Source of the DNA: Planctomycetes bacterium syqfu
Lineage (GTDB): Bacteria > Planctomycetota > Phycisphaerae > Phycisphaerales > Phycisphaeraceae
Reading direction: 5' to 3'
Length of the DNA: 64,000 nucleotides
Assembly (NCBI GenBank): GCA_020974905.1
Contig: CP087563.1
Span: forward strand, 5,270,001 to 5,334,000
The position numbers were made by a program, and so were the translations under genes. Below are positions 37,555-44,867 of the stretch, one piece after another; position 1 is the stretch's first letter; every line of letters begins with the position of its first letter. Under the pieces are notes generated by a model. It was given only the letters and a program-made list of their open reading frames with translations, had not been told where the DNA came from and searched no databases.

Positions 37555-38484
37555 ATGAGTAACAACCTTCAAGACAGATATGTTGAAATCGTCAATCTCG
37601 TCAAAGCCTATCCCAATCCGTTTGGCGAAGACATTCGCGTGGTCGATGGCTTTGATCTTCGCATCAAGCAAGGTGAAATGATCGGCATTCTCGGTCACTC
37701 AGGTTGTGGCAAGTCCACGGTCCTGACCATGATTGCAGGACTCAACGACATCACCGCGGGAAACGTGGTTGTCGCAGGCAAGGAAATCGACGGTGCTGGC
37801 CCGGATCGTAGCGTGGTGTTTCAATCCCCATGCTTGTTCCCATGGATGACCGCGCTGGGCAATGTCATGCTCGGCGTGAAACGTGTTTACCCGCATGCAA
37901 CCAGGAAAGAACGTCGTGAGTTGGCGGAGTTCTATCTCAACCAGGTTGGCTTGATCGACGCGATGCACAAGTACCCGCGCGAAATGTCCGGCGGGATGCA
38001 GCAACGTGTGGGGATCGCTCGAGCCATTGCACTTAAACCCAAGATGCTTTTGCTTGACGAACCGTTCGGTCGATTGGATTCATTAACCCGCATGGAACTC
38101 CAGGATGTGATTCTGGATATTCTCAATGAAAACCAGGTGACCACGTTATTGGTCACGCATGACGTGGACGAAGCGATTTACATGTGTGACCGCATCGTCA
38201 CCATGACCAATGGGCCGCATGCACGGGTTGGGCGGATTAATGAAATGCCCTTTGAGCGCCCTCGTATCCGTCAGGAGGTATTGGATCATCCGGAATACTA
38301 CAATATCCGTGGCAGCTTGATTCAGTATCTCCAAGACCTCGAACACGAAAAGGAAAATCGTGGCAAGGCCAGTGAGACAACAGAAGACGAACCTGCCAGC
38401 GAAGACTCGGAAGCGGAACTCGAAGAAGCCCTGGCAACACAGAAGCCCAAAACTGAGAAGTCCGAGTTGGTTTTTATGTTGTGA
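37555..38484 (+). CDS. nrtD: Nitrate-type ABC transporter ATPase
   Basis: 309 residues from ATG 37555, with AGGAGAAG upstream. Walker [10 protein letters not shown], signature [15 protein letters not shown], Walker [13 protein letters not shown] and H-loop LVTHDVDEA are all intact, so this subunit has complete catalytic motifs. The last 50 residues are acidic and rich in Glu ([12 protein letters not shown]), which is unusual for the family. It is followed after 28 bases by the ANTAR gene. Confidence 0.9.
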   Translation: MSNNLQDRYVEIVNLVKAYPNPFGEDIRVVDGFDLRIKQGEMIGILGHSGCGKSTVLTMIAGLNDITAGNVVVAGKEIDGAGPDRSVVFQSPCLFPWMTALGNVMLGVKRVYPHATRKERRELAEFYLNQVGLIDAMHKYPREMSGGMQQRVGIARAIALKPKMLLLDEPFGRLDSLTRMELQDVILDILNENQVTTLLVTHDVDEAIYMCDRIVTMTNGPHARVGRINEMPFERPRIRQEVLDHPEYYNIRGSLIQYLQDLEHEKENRGKASETTEDEPASEDSEAELEEALATQKPKTEKSELVFML

Positions 38485-38512
38485 TTGGTGAAAGCCACAA
38501 AGGTATTTCAAA

Positions 38513-39097
38513 TTGGCAGAAGCATTGAAAATCATGGTGGTCGATGAGGACGCAGCACGCGGTCGCGCTCTGGCTAACGTTCTGAACGACAGCGGCTACA
38601 AGGTCGTGGGGTTGGTCCTCACGGGTGAGTACCTGCCTTCGGTGATGGCGGACGCCAAGCCGGATGTGGTGTTGATCGATATCAGTTCGCCCAGCCGTGA
38701 TACGTTGGAAATGGTTTCGTCGATCCATCGGGATCATAAACGTCCGGTGGTGATGTTTGCCAGTGATGATGATGAACAGACGGTTCAGGCAGCAGTGGAA
38801 GCAGGGGTCAGTGCGTATGTCGCGGACGGGCTGAGTCTTGCCAAGTTCAAGCCTATTTTTCAGGTTGCCATTGCTCATTTTCAGAAGCACCAATCGTTGG
38901 AACGTGAGTTATCAACCGCCAAGAGTTCGCTTGATGAGCGGAAGTTCATTGACCGTGCCAAAGGCTTGTTGATGGAAAAACGCAAGTGTTCTGAGAGCGA
39001 AGCGTTTTCATTGCTGCGGAAGATGGCAATGGACAGAAAGCAACGGATCGGGCAGGTCGCCCAGGAGTTGGTTGAGTTGCTGCAAATCGTCAATTGA
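38513..39097 (+). CDS. nasT: ANTAR-domain antitermination regulator, NasT-like
   Basis: 194 residues from a TTG at 38513 (AAAGG 9 bases upstream), the only start that keeps the first strand of the domain. The receiver domain has the acidic pair DED (11-13) and the phosphoacceptor Asp56 in DVVLIDIS. A short coiled coil leads to the C-terminal ANTAR helices (ERKFIDRAKGLLMEKR ... IGQVAQELVELL). NasT binds leader RNA and prevents termination; NasS holds it inactive until nitrate or nitrite is present. The likely target is the leader at 32797-33010. Confidence 0.92.
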   Translation: MAEALKIMVVDEDAARGRALANVLNDSGYKVVGLVLTGEYLPSVMADAKPDVVLIDISSPSRDTLEMVSSIHRDHKRPVVMFASDDDEQTVQAAVEAGVSAYVADGLSLAKFKPIFQVAIAHFQKHQSLERELSTAKSSLDERKFIDRAKGLLMEKRKCSESEAFSLLRKMAMDRKQRIGQVAQELVELLQIVN

Positions 39098-39191
39098 ATT
39101 GATCCGGGAAGTAGTGCCCTGTTTGGAAAGAGAGTCTGGCTCGATGATATGCCCAAGCACGCCGCGACTGAGCACGGGAAAGAAAACGAAA

Positions 39192-40457
39192 ATGATACGA
39201 ATTGAAAAACCCATATTGCGAATCGGCTTCGTGCCTTTGACCGACTGTGCGCCGTTGGTGGTTGCACAGGAGATGGGCTTCTTCACCGAAGAAGGGTTGA
39301 CGGTTGATCTGGTGCGTGAAGGCTCGTGGGCAGGGATTCGAGACAAGGTTGCTTACGGCGTGTTCGATGCTGCCCAGATGCTCGCACCGATGCCGATCGC
39401 GACCACGCTGGGTATTGCCGGTGTCCGCAAGCCGACGATCACCGCATTGAGTCTGGATTTAAATGGGAATGCGATCACGGTTTCCAACACATTGTTTGAG
39501 CAGATGAGTGAAGCGTTGCCCCAGATGGTTGAGGATCGCAAGCTTTCTGCCAAAGCATTGAAGAATGTGATTGATGACCGTAAAGCCAAAGGCAAGGACA
39601 AGCTGACGTTTGGGATTGTGTTCCCGACATCGATGCACAATTACGAACTGCGTTACTGGATGGCCTCTGCTGGGATCGACCCGGATCAAGATGTGAACCT
39701 GATCGTCGTGCCGCCGCCGCAGATGGTCAGCTTTCTGAAGGACAAACAACTTGATGGCTATTGCGTTGGCGAGCCCTGGAACACGGTGGCGACGTTAAGC
39801 AAAGTTGGCCGGACCGTGATAACCGGATATGAAATCTGGAACAACTCGCCGGAGAAGGTACTCGGGGTCAACAGTGACTGGGCGGATCGTCACCCCAACA
39901 CGCATTTTGCTTTGATCCGCGCGGTGCTTAAAGCATGCGATTGGATTGAGCAGCAGGAAGACTGCCAACCGGTGGTGGAGATGCTCGCCAGTGAGAAGTA
40001 CGTCGGCGCCTTGCCCGAGATCATCGGTTTGACGATGTGTGGCAAGTATCAGTTTGAGTTGGGCAAGCACCCCGAACTGATGCCGGACTTTAATGTGTTC
40101 GGCCGCTTTGCTGCGACGTTCCCCTGGCGGTCGCATGCGATCTGGTTTGTGACACAGATGAAACGTTGGGGGCAGGTTCCCGAAGACTGGGATGAACGGA
40201 TGATTGCTGAGGCAACGTATCGGCCGGAGATTTACCGGGCGGCGGCATCGGAGCTTGGCATCAACTTCCCGACACAGGATTACAAAGCTGAAGGTAAGCA
40301 TGATCAACCCTGGACGCTGTACAGCGACGACCGCGACGCACTGACAATGGGGTCAGATGTGTGGATGGACGGCCAGGTGTTTGACCCTGCCAAGCCTGCT
40401 GAATACCTGGCGCGTCTCCGCCAGGGCCGGGGTGGTGTGACTTCAGGCAAACTCTGA
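39192..40457 (+). CDS. nasS: Cytoplasmic nitrate sensor, NasS-like
   Basis: 421 residues from ATG 39192. It is closely related to NrtA at 33110: [47 protein letters not shown]. It has no signal peptide, so it stays in the cytoplasm, which separates NasS from the transport protein. It is expected to bind nitrate or nitrite and then release NasT. The order here is nasT then nasS, 94 bases apart, the reverse of the usual nasS-nasT. Confidence 0.88.
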   Translation: MIRIEKPILRIGFVPLTDCAPLVVAQEMGFFTEEGLTVDLVREGSWAGIRDKVAYGVFDAAQMLAPMPIATTLGIAGVRKPTITALSLDLNGNAITVSNTLFEQMSEALPQMVEDRKLSAKALKNVIDDRKAKGKDKLTFGIVFPTSMHNYELRYWMASAGIDPDQDVNLIVVPPPQMVSFLKDKQLDGYCVGEPWNTVATLSKVGRTVITGYEIWNNSPEKVLGVNSDWADRHPNTHFALIRAVLKACDWIEQQEDCQPVVEMLASEKYVGALPEIIGLTMCGKYQFELGKHPELMPDFNVFGRFAATFPWRSHAIWFVTQMKRWGQVPEDWDERMIAEATYRPEIYRAAASELGINFPTQDYKAEGKHDQPWTLYSDDRDALTMGSDVWMDGQVFDPAKPAEYLARLRQGRGGVTSGKL

Positions 40458-40474
40458 GAAAAAAATTCTGGAGT

Positions 40475-40516
40475 TTGACGTAAGTCAAGGTTACATTTTT
40501 GTTAGAAATCTAAAAT
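40475..40516 (+). promoter_or_regulatory. Candidate FNR/CRP-family operator and -10 box before the porin gene
   Basis: TTGAC-GTAA-GTCAA (40475-40488) is a perfect FNR/DNR-like dyad. A TAAAAT box lies at 40511-40516. If transcription begins 7 bases later, the dyad is centred at -41.5, the class II activator position. No -35 box is needed or seen. Confidence 0.45.
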
Positions 40517-40648
40517 AGTGACGCTCATGGCTGTGACAACGTCGTCGCATTTCATGAGCCAGAAGCTGTTGCTGCGCTCGCCGTTACAGCAAATCAAACA
40601 ATTGGGCAGCCCCTTGGACAGGTTTGCTCACAGGAAAGGAATTGAGAA

Positions 40649-42004
40649 ATGGTTGGATCTAAATGGACATGGACCAAGGGATTGGCAATTGCCGGCACCA
40701 TTGCCGGTTCACTGCTGATGGGCTCACAGGTCAAGGCTCAGGAAGAAGCACCCGCTTCCGATGGGTTCTGGCTTAACCCCTTTAACCTGCCGGAAAACTT
40801 CGGCTGGATGAGTGATCCCAAGACACCGGCAGAGGGTATTGCCGACGCACTTTTCGGTGGCAAATTCTCGATGAATAATCGCCTTCGCTGGGAGCATGTC
40901 TCGCAGACCGGTCGTGACGAAACTTCGGCGATCACCAATCGCACACGCTTTGGTTACGCGACCAAGCCGCTCAACGGTGTGAGCGCGTTTGTCGAACTGG
41001 AAAACAACACGCCGTTTGACCGCAGTGACTACTCCGTGCCCCAGGCATCACAGGGGGCTTCGACCAAAGCCGTTGTGGCAGACCCCGAAGAAGTCGAACT
41101 CAACCAGGCTTACATCAAGTATGTCACCAAGTTCGATGATGTGAGCTTCAACGCCATCCTCGGCCGTCAGCGCATCATCATTGATGACGCCCGATTCATC
41201 GGCAACGTCGGTTGGCGTCAGATGGAACAGACCTACGATGCAGCCAACTTCTCCAGCGATCTGGGCATCAAGGGTTTTGATCTCCAGTACATCTACATCT
41301 GGAAGGTCAACCGCATCTTCACCGAAGAAGCGACTGTTGCGGGCGCAACACCGTTTGATTCCAGTTCGCATGTCATTCATGCCAGCTACCAGTTCTGTAA
41401 GGAGTTCAAGCTCATTGGCTTTGCTTACCTGCTTGATCTGGAAAATGACGGTGGCAACAACAACTCCAGCCAAACCTATGGCGTGACCGGACTCGGTGAT
41501 ATCAAGCTCGATGACACATGGGGTCTTGGCTACAAACTTACCTATGCTCATCAAAGCGATTATGCTGACAGCACGCTTGACTATGAAGCAGACTTCTTTG
41601 CCATCGATGTGAAACTGTCGGTCAAGGATCTTGGCTTTGGTGGTGTGGGCTTCCAACTGCTCGGTTCAGATGGTGGCGCAGCTGCCTTCCAATTCCCGTT
41701 GGGTACCAATCATGCCTATCAGGGTTGGGCGGACGTTTTCCTGACCACGCCTGCCAGTGGTGTTGAAGATTTCTACATCTATGCAGGCACCAAGTTGCCC
41801 TTCGATATCAATGCCAAGGTCTTCTATCATGACTACTCTGCCAATAAGGGCGGTGGTGATCTGGGGACTGAAATCGACTTTGTGCTTAGCAAGAAGATCA
41901 ACAAGAACTGGTCCGTGCTGACCAAGTTTGCCGACTACAACGGCGAAGACTCGGGCAATGCCGACCGCACCAAGTTCTGGCTTGAGACCACGTTTACGTT
42001 TTGA
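40649..42004 (+). CDS. Outer-membrane porin, alginate-export (AlgE) type
   Basis: 451 residues, with AAGGAA 7 bases before the ATG. A signal peptide ends VKAQ (about residue 31). The rest is built of alternating beta strands with aromatic girdles and has ILGRQRIIIDDARFIGNVGWRQ-like wording typical of the alginate_exp porin family, and ends in Phe (TFTF), the usual outer-membrane assembly signal. Such porins pass anions and small sugars. Its place directly after nrt/nas suggests nitrate entry through the outer membrane, not alginate export. Confidence 0.85.
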   Translation: MVGSKWTWTKGLAIAGTIAGSLLMGSQVKAQEEAPASDGFWLNPFNLPENFGWMSDPKTPAEGIADALFGGKFSMNNRLRWEHVSQTGRDETSAITNRTRFGYATKPLNGVSAFVELENNTPFDRSDYSVPQASQGASTKAVVADPEEVELNQAYIKYVTKFDDVSFNAILGRQRIIIDDARFIGNVGWRQMEQTYDAANFSSDLGIKGFDLQYIYIWKVNRIFTEEATVAGATPFDSSSHVIHASYQFCKEFKLIGFAYLLDLENDGGNNNSSQTYGVTGLGDIKLDDTWGLGYKLTYAHQSDYADSTLDYEADFFAIDVKLSVKDLGFGGVGFQLLGSDGGAAAFQFPLGTNHAYQGWADVFLTTPASGVEDFYIYAGTKLPFDINAKVFYHDYSANKGGGDLGTEIDFVLSKKINKNWSVLTKFADYNGEDSGNADRTKFWLETTFTF

Positions 42005-42030
42005 TCAATATGTAGGCCGTTGCAATTTTC

Positions 42031-42115
42031 CGTCACTCCCGCGCAGGCGGGAGTCCAGTGGAACTTGCAGGTGTCAACAGAATGCCATTGGATTCCCGCC
42101 TGCGCTGGAATGACG
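42031..42115. repeat. 85-bp ATTCCC/GGGAAT-type element, copy D
   Basis: CGTCACTCCCGCGCAGGCGG at the left and CCGCCTGCGCTGGAATGACG at the right. The GAGC outer ends are missing. Confidence 0.8.
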
Positions 42116-42211
42116 AAAGCAGTGATGACACAACCCGGCTCGCTAACACACATATGTTAAAAATCTTTTCTCAGTGACAGTTGACGCGATAGCTGATCAT
42201 TGAACACAAAG

Positions 42212-42238
42212 CCGTCCCGTAACCCGGGGCGGTTTTTT
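42212..42238 (+). terminator. Intrinsic terminator after the porin gene
   Basis: CCGTCCC, loop GTAACCC, GGGGCGG and six T. Confidence 0.8.
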
Positions 42239-42373
42239 ATATATCCGTGTCGGGGTGGTTTTTGCTGGTTATACAGACTTGACTTGATAGCCCCATGTAT
42301 CCGTCTGTTTGCTTCAATTGCGGGAGACTGATTTGCAAAATTGCGAAAAATGACTGTTTTTACAGTGGTTTTC

Positions 42374-42403
42374 TTGACATTTGATCCTGGTTTGTTTTAC
42401 GGT
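42374..42403 (+). promoter_or_regulatory. Possible promoter of the OB-fold gene
   Basis: A perfect TTGACA (42374-42379) with a weak TACGGT box 18 bases on. The leader would be about 100 bases. Confidence 0.4.
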
Positions 42404-42506
42404 CTTACTTGTCAAGTTGATAAAAAGTCGGCCGACCAAAGAAAGCTTGATGCTTATTTTTAATGTGAATTGATAACTGTTTCAGATAAATGAAAGGTTT
42501 AAGAAT

Positions 42507-43178
42507 ATGAAGCTCCTCCGCAAACGTGTTGTCAGCTTGTGCCTTGCCTTGCTGATTGGGAGCTTAATGACTTCCCCGGCAATTGGTGAGGAAAAGATGG
42601 ACCCGTACACCATGGCGGACCGTACATGGATCAGTCTCAGCGGTACGGCTGTGGACACCAAGCATGAACAGTTCACGCTGGATTATGGCGAAGGTGTCGT
42701 CCTGGTCGAAATGGATGACTGGGACTGGTACGACGAAAGTGCCCCAATCATGGAAGGCGACAAAGTGCGTGTCTATGGTCTGATCGATGATGATCTGTTT
42801 GAACGGACATCCATTGAAGCCAGTAGTGTCTACGTTGAAAATATGGGCACTTACTTCTATGCCAATCCTGCTGACGAAGAGTCATTGGAATATCATGACT
42901 ACTGGATTGATCCAAGTCCGATTACGATTGGCCTGACCACGATCCGTGGGACTGTCAGTCAAATCGATGGCCGCGAATTCACCATCAAATATGGTGCCAG
43001 TAAGCTGACCGTTGATACCTCGTCCATGGCATACAACCCATTGGATGATCTTGGATTCCAGAAGATTGAAAAGGGTGACTACATCTCCGTCACCGGTCAT
43101 ATGGACTTTAATTTCTGGGACAAGAATGAATTCATGGCTGATACGATCATCACACTTGATGATGACAGTGATAAATAA
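42507..43178 (+). CDS. Secreted protein with two OB-fold-like repeats
   Basis: 223 residues. A signal peptide (1-27) is followed by two similar parts: ISLSGTAVDTKHEQFTLDYG ... GDKVRVYGLID and TTIRGTVSQIDGREFTIKYG ... GDYISVTGHMD. Each ends in an acidic strand. The pattern resembles BOF/YgiW-type OB folds of the periplasm. No ligand can be named. It is a single-gene unit with its own terminator. Confidence 0.7.
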   Translation: MKLLRKRVVSLCLALLIGSLMTSPAIGEEKMDPYTMADRTWISLSGTAVDTKHEQFTLDYGEGVVLVEMDDWDWYDESAPIMEGDKVRVYGLIDDDLFERTSIEASSVYVENMGTYFYANPADEESLEYHDYWIDPSPITIGLTTIRGTVSQIDGREFTIKYGASKLTVDTSSMAYNPLDDLGFQKIEKGDYISVTGHMDFNFWDKNEFMADTIITLDDDSDK

Positions 43179-43219
43179 TCAACACACTGCTCACGTCATG
43201 ACAATTCAATAAACAACCA

Positions 43220-43254
43220 ACGCCTCGGCTCAAGGATGAGTCGGGGTGTTTTTT
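43220..43254 (+). terminator. Intrinsic terminator between convergent genes
   Basis: ACGCCTCGGCTC, loop AAGGAT, GAGTCGGGGTGT (three G-T pairs) and six T. The T-run touches the stop codon of the opposing gene. Confidence 0.85.
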
Positions 43255-43678
43255 ATTGCATGAACAGCAGAACCATCAAACTCACCCAACCCAGAAATGA
43301 AAAAAGGATCGCCAGACAACTCACCCGTACGCCACGGTCGGAACGAAAGGTCAATGGGAGCAGGAAAAACATGGTGATGATCGGGATGGGTATGGCCGCG
43401 ATGATGATAAAGCCATATCGACGGGCAAAGTCATGGGTACCAGTATATGCTGCCTCGAAAATATGATATCCAAGCCATGCCGGCCATAGTGTCAGTAACA
43501 CAATCACGATGGTCGCAAAGTAACCCCATGCCGGCGCCAGGAGTTTGATCGCCAACTCGTCGGGATCAAACCCATTGCCGCACTCCGGGCACACCGTTTG
43601 GCTGAGTCCTCGCAGATCGTAGCCACATGCCGGACATCGCAGGCCCTGGAAGGATTGTTGTGTTGATACATCGTTCAT
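43253..43678 (-). CDS. Zinc-ribbon membrane protein, paralogue 1
   Basis: 141 or so residues from ATG 43678. The N-terminal ribbon QGLRCPACGYDLRGL ... CPECGNGFDPDEL is followed by three hydrophobic helices. The ribbon is almost identical, at the DNA level too, to that of the next gene, while the membrane parts are not alike. Function unknown; the ribbon type is common in Phycisphaerae. Confidence 0.75.
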   Translation of the reverse strand: MNDVSTQQSFQGLRCPACGYDLRGLSQTVCPECGNGFDPDELAIKLLAPAWGYFATIVIVLLTLWPAWLGYHIFEAAYTGTHDFARRYGFIIIAAIPIPIITMFFLLPLTFRSDRGVRVSCLAILFSFLGWVSLMVLLFMQ

Positions 43679-43699
43679 TATCAACCAGACACTATTATT

Positions 43700-44164
43700 T
43701 CAAAACATGACAAACATCGTGAAGTAACTGACAATCCAACCTAGGCATGCAATTGCCAATGATGTTCGTGCGATGCGCATGGGGACCCGTCTTTTCAGAC
43801 ACGTCAGCAAGAGTAAAAATTCAAAGCCGATGGCGATAGGCAGGATGTCAAAAAACAAATGACGGATCATGGCACGTTCTGTACCACACCAGCCGTGTTG
43901 TTCACGCATCCACCAATAGGGCAGACGATGATATTCCCAGAAAAGTTTGCACGTGATCAAGCAACTCAGTATTGCTGCGGTGTATGCGATTACAGTTCGA
44001 ATTTTTTGAAGCAACCCATGCTTGATTTGTAAACGCGTTAATTCATCGGGATCAAACCCATTGCCACACTCTGGACACACCGTTTGGCTGAGTCCTCGCA
44101 GATCGTAGCCACATGCCGGACATCGCAGGCCCTGGAAGGATTGGTGTGTTTGGTTGATACCCAT
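43700..44164 (-). CDS. Zinc-ribbon membrane protein, paralogue 2
   Basis: 154 residues. It has the same ribbon as the neighbour (QSFQGLRCPACGYDLRGL), then three helices of different sequence (TVIAYTAAILSCLITCKLF, FFDILPIAIGFEFLLLL, IARTSLAIACLGWIVSYF). The three minus-strand genes 44425-43253 are 3 and 21 bases apart and form one operon. Confidence 0.75.
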   Translation of the reverse strand: MGINQTHQSFQGLRCPACGYDLRGLSQTVCPECGNGFDPDELTRLQIKHGLLQKIRTVIAYTAAILSCLITCKLFWEYHRLPYWWMREQHGWCGTERAMIRHLFFDILPIAIGFEFLLLLTCLKRRVPMRIARTSLAIACLGWIVSYFTMFVMF

Positions 44165-44167
44165 GTG

Positions 44168-44425
44168 TTACTGCTTATCGCGAATCTCTTTGAGCAATGC
44201 GATCATCTCGTCGGTCTTGGCTTCAATGCGATCCATATGTTCGTAGGAGCGTTGGCGGATGCGGTTGGCTTTTTTGTATTGGCTGATGAGCAAGATGGAC
44301 AACAAAAGGATCAATACAAATGGAAACAGAGTTACTGTCCAAATTGCAATAAATCTTGAGATATATTCCCACCACGATCCGGACGGATTCCAGTTTGCGG
44401 CTTGAGCAACAAAGATGGTGAGCAT
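44168..44425 (-). CDS. Small membrane protein with coiled-coil tail
   Basis: 85 residues, with GGGGGA 9 bases before the ATG. One strong hydrophobic helix (about 24-48) is followed by a charged coiled coil (RIRQRSYEHMDRIEAKTDEM). It is the first gene of the operon with the two zinc-ribbon genes. No family recognised. Confidence 0.65.
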   Translation of the reverse strand: MLTIFVAQAANWNPSGSWWEYISRFIAIWTVTLFPFVLILLLSILLISQYKKANRIRQRSYEHMDRIEAKTDEMIALLKEIRDKQ

Positions 44426-44500
44426 GATTGATTGTCCCCCTGTGAAATGTGTTGCACATCAGTGTCGAACAAGCGGCGTAGACTGTCAAGGTTGATTGTA

Positions 44501-44639
44501 TCACTCAGGCGAGCCGCCGCGTGTCGCGGCGGAGTTGGCCGACGGTCAAGAACACAGAGCATGCGACACACACACCATTCATTTAATTTGAGCTTTGCTC
44601 AATCCCGCGTTGACGACACAACGCGACTCGCCTGAGTGA
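44501..44639. repeat. GCGAG/CTCGC element with 13-bp ends
   Basis: TCACTCAGGCGAG (44501-44513) and CTCGCCTGAGTGA (44627-44639) are perfect inverted ends. Inside are the hairpins CCGCCGCG-TGT-CGCGGCGG, TTGAGC-TTT-GCTCAA and CGCGTTG ... CAACGCG. Confidence 0.8.
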
Positions 44640-44867
44640 AATGATTGACTTCAATGACTATCTTGAGGCCTCTCTGATCCAGCAGCGATATCCACCCGTT
44701 TTCCCCGATTTTGCCAACTGGCGGAACCTTTAACCTGCCCGTGCGTCTGATAATAACAATACCGGTTATACTAATGACAACGATTGACCTTGACGGGGGA
44801 TATAGGGTCAGTTACCGTCCTTGTTTGGAAGCTGAACGTCGATTTTTGACGGTTTTGGAGGCATCAA

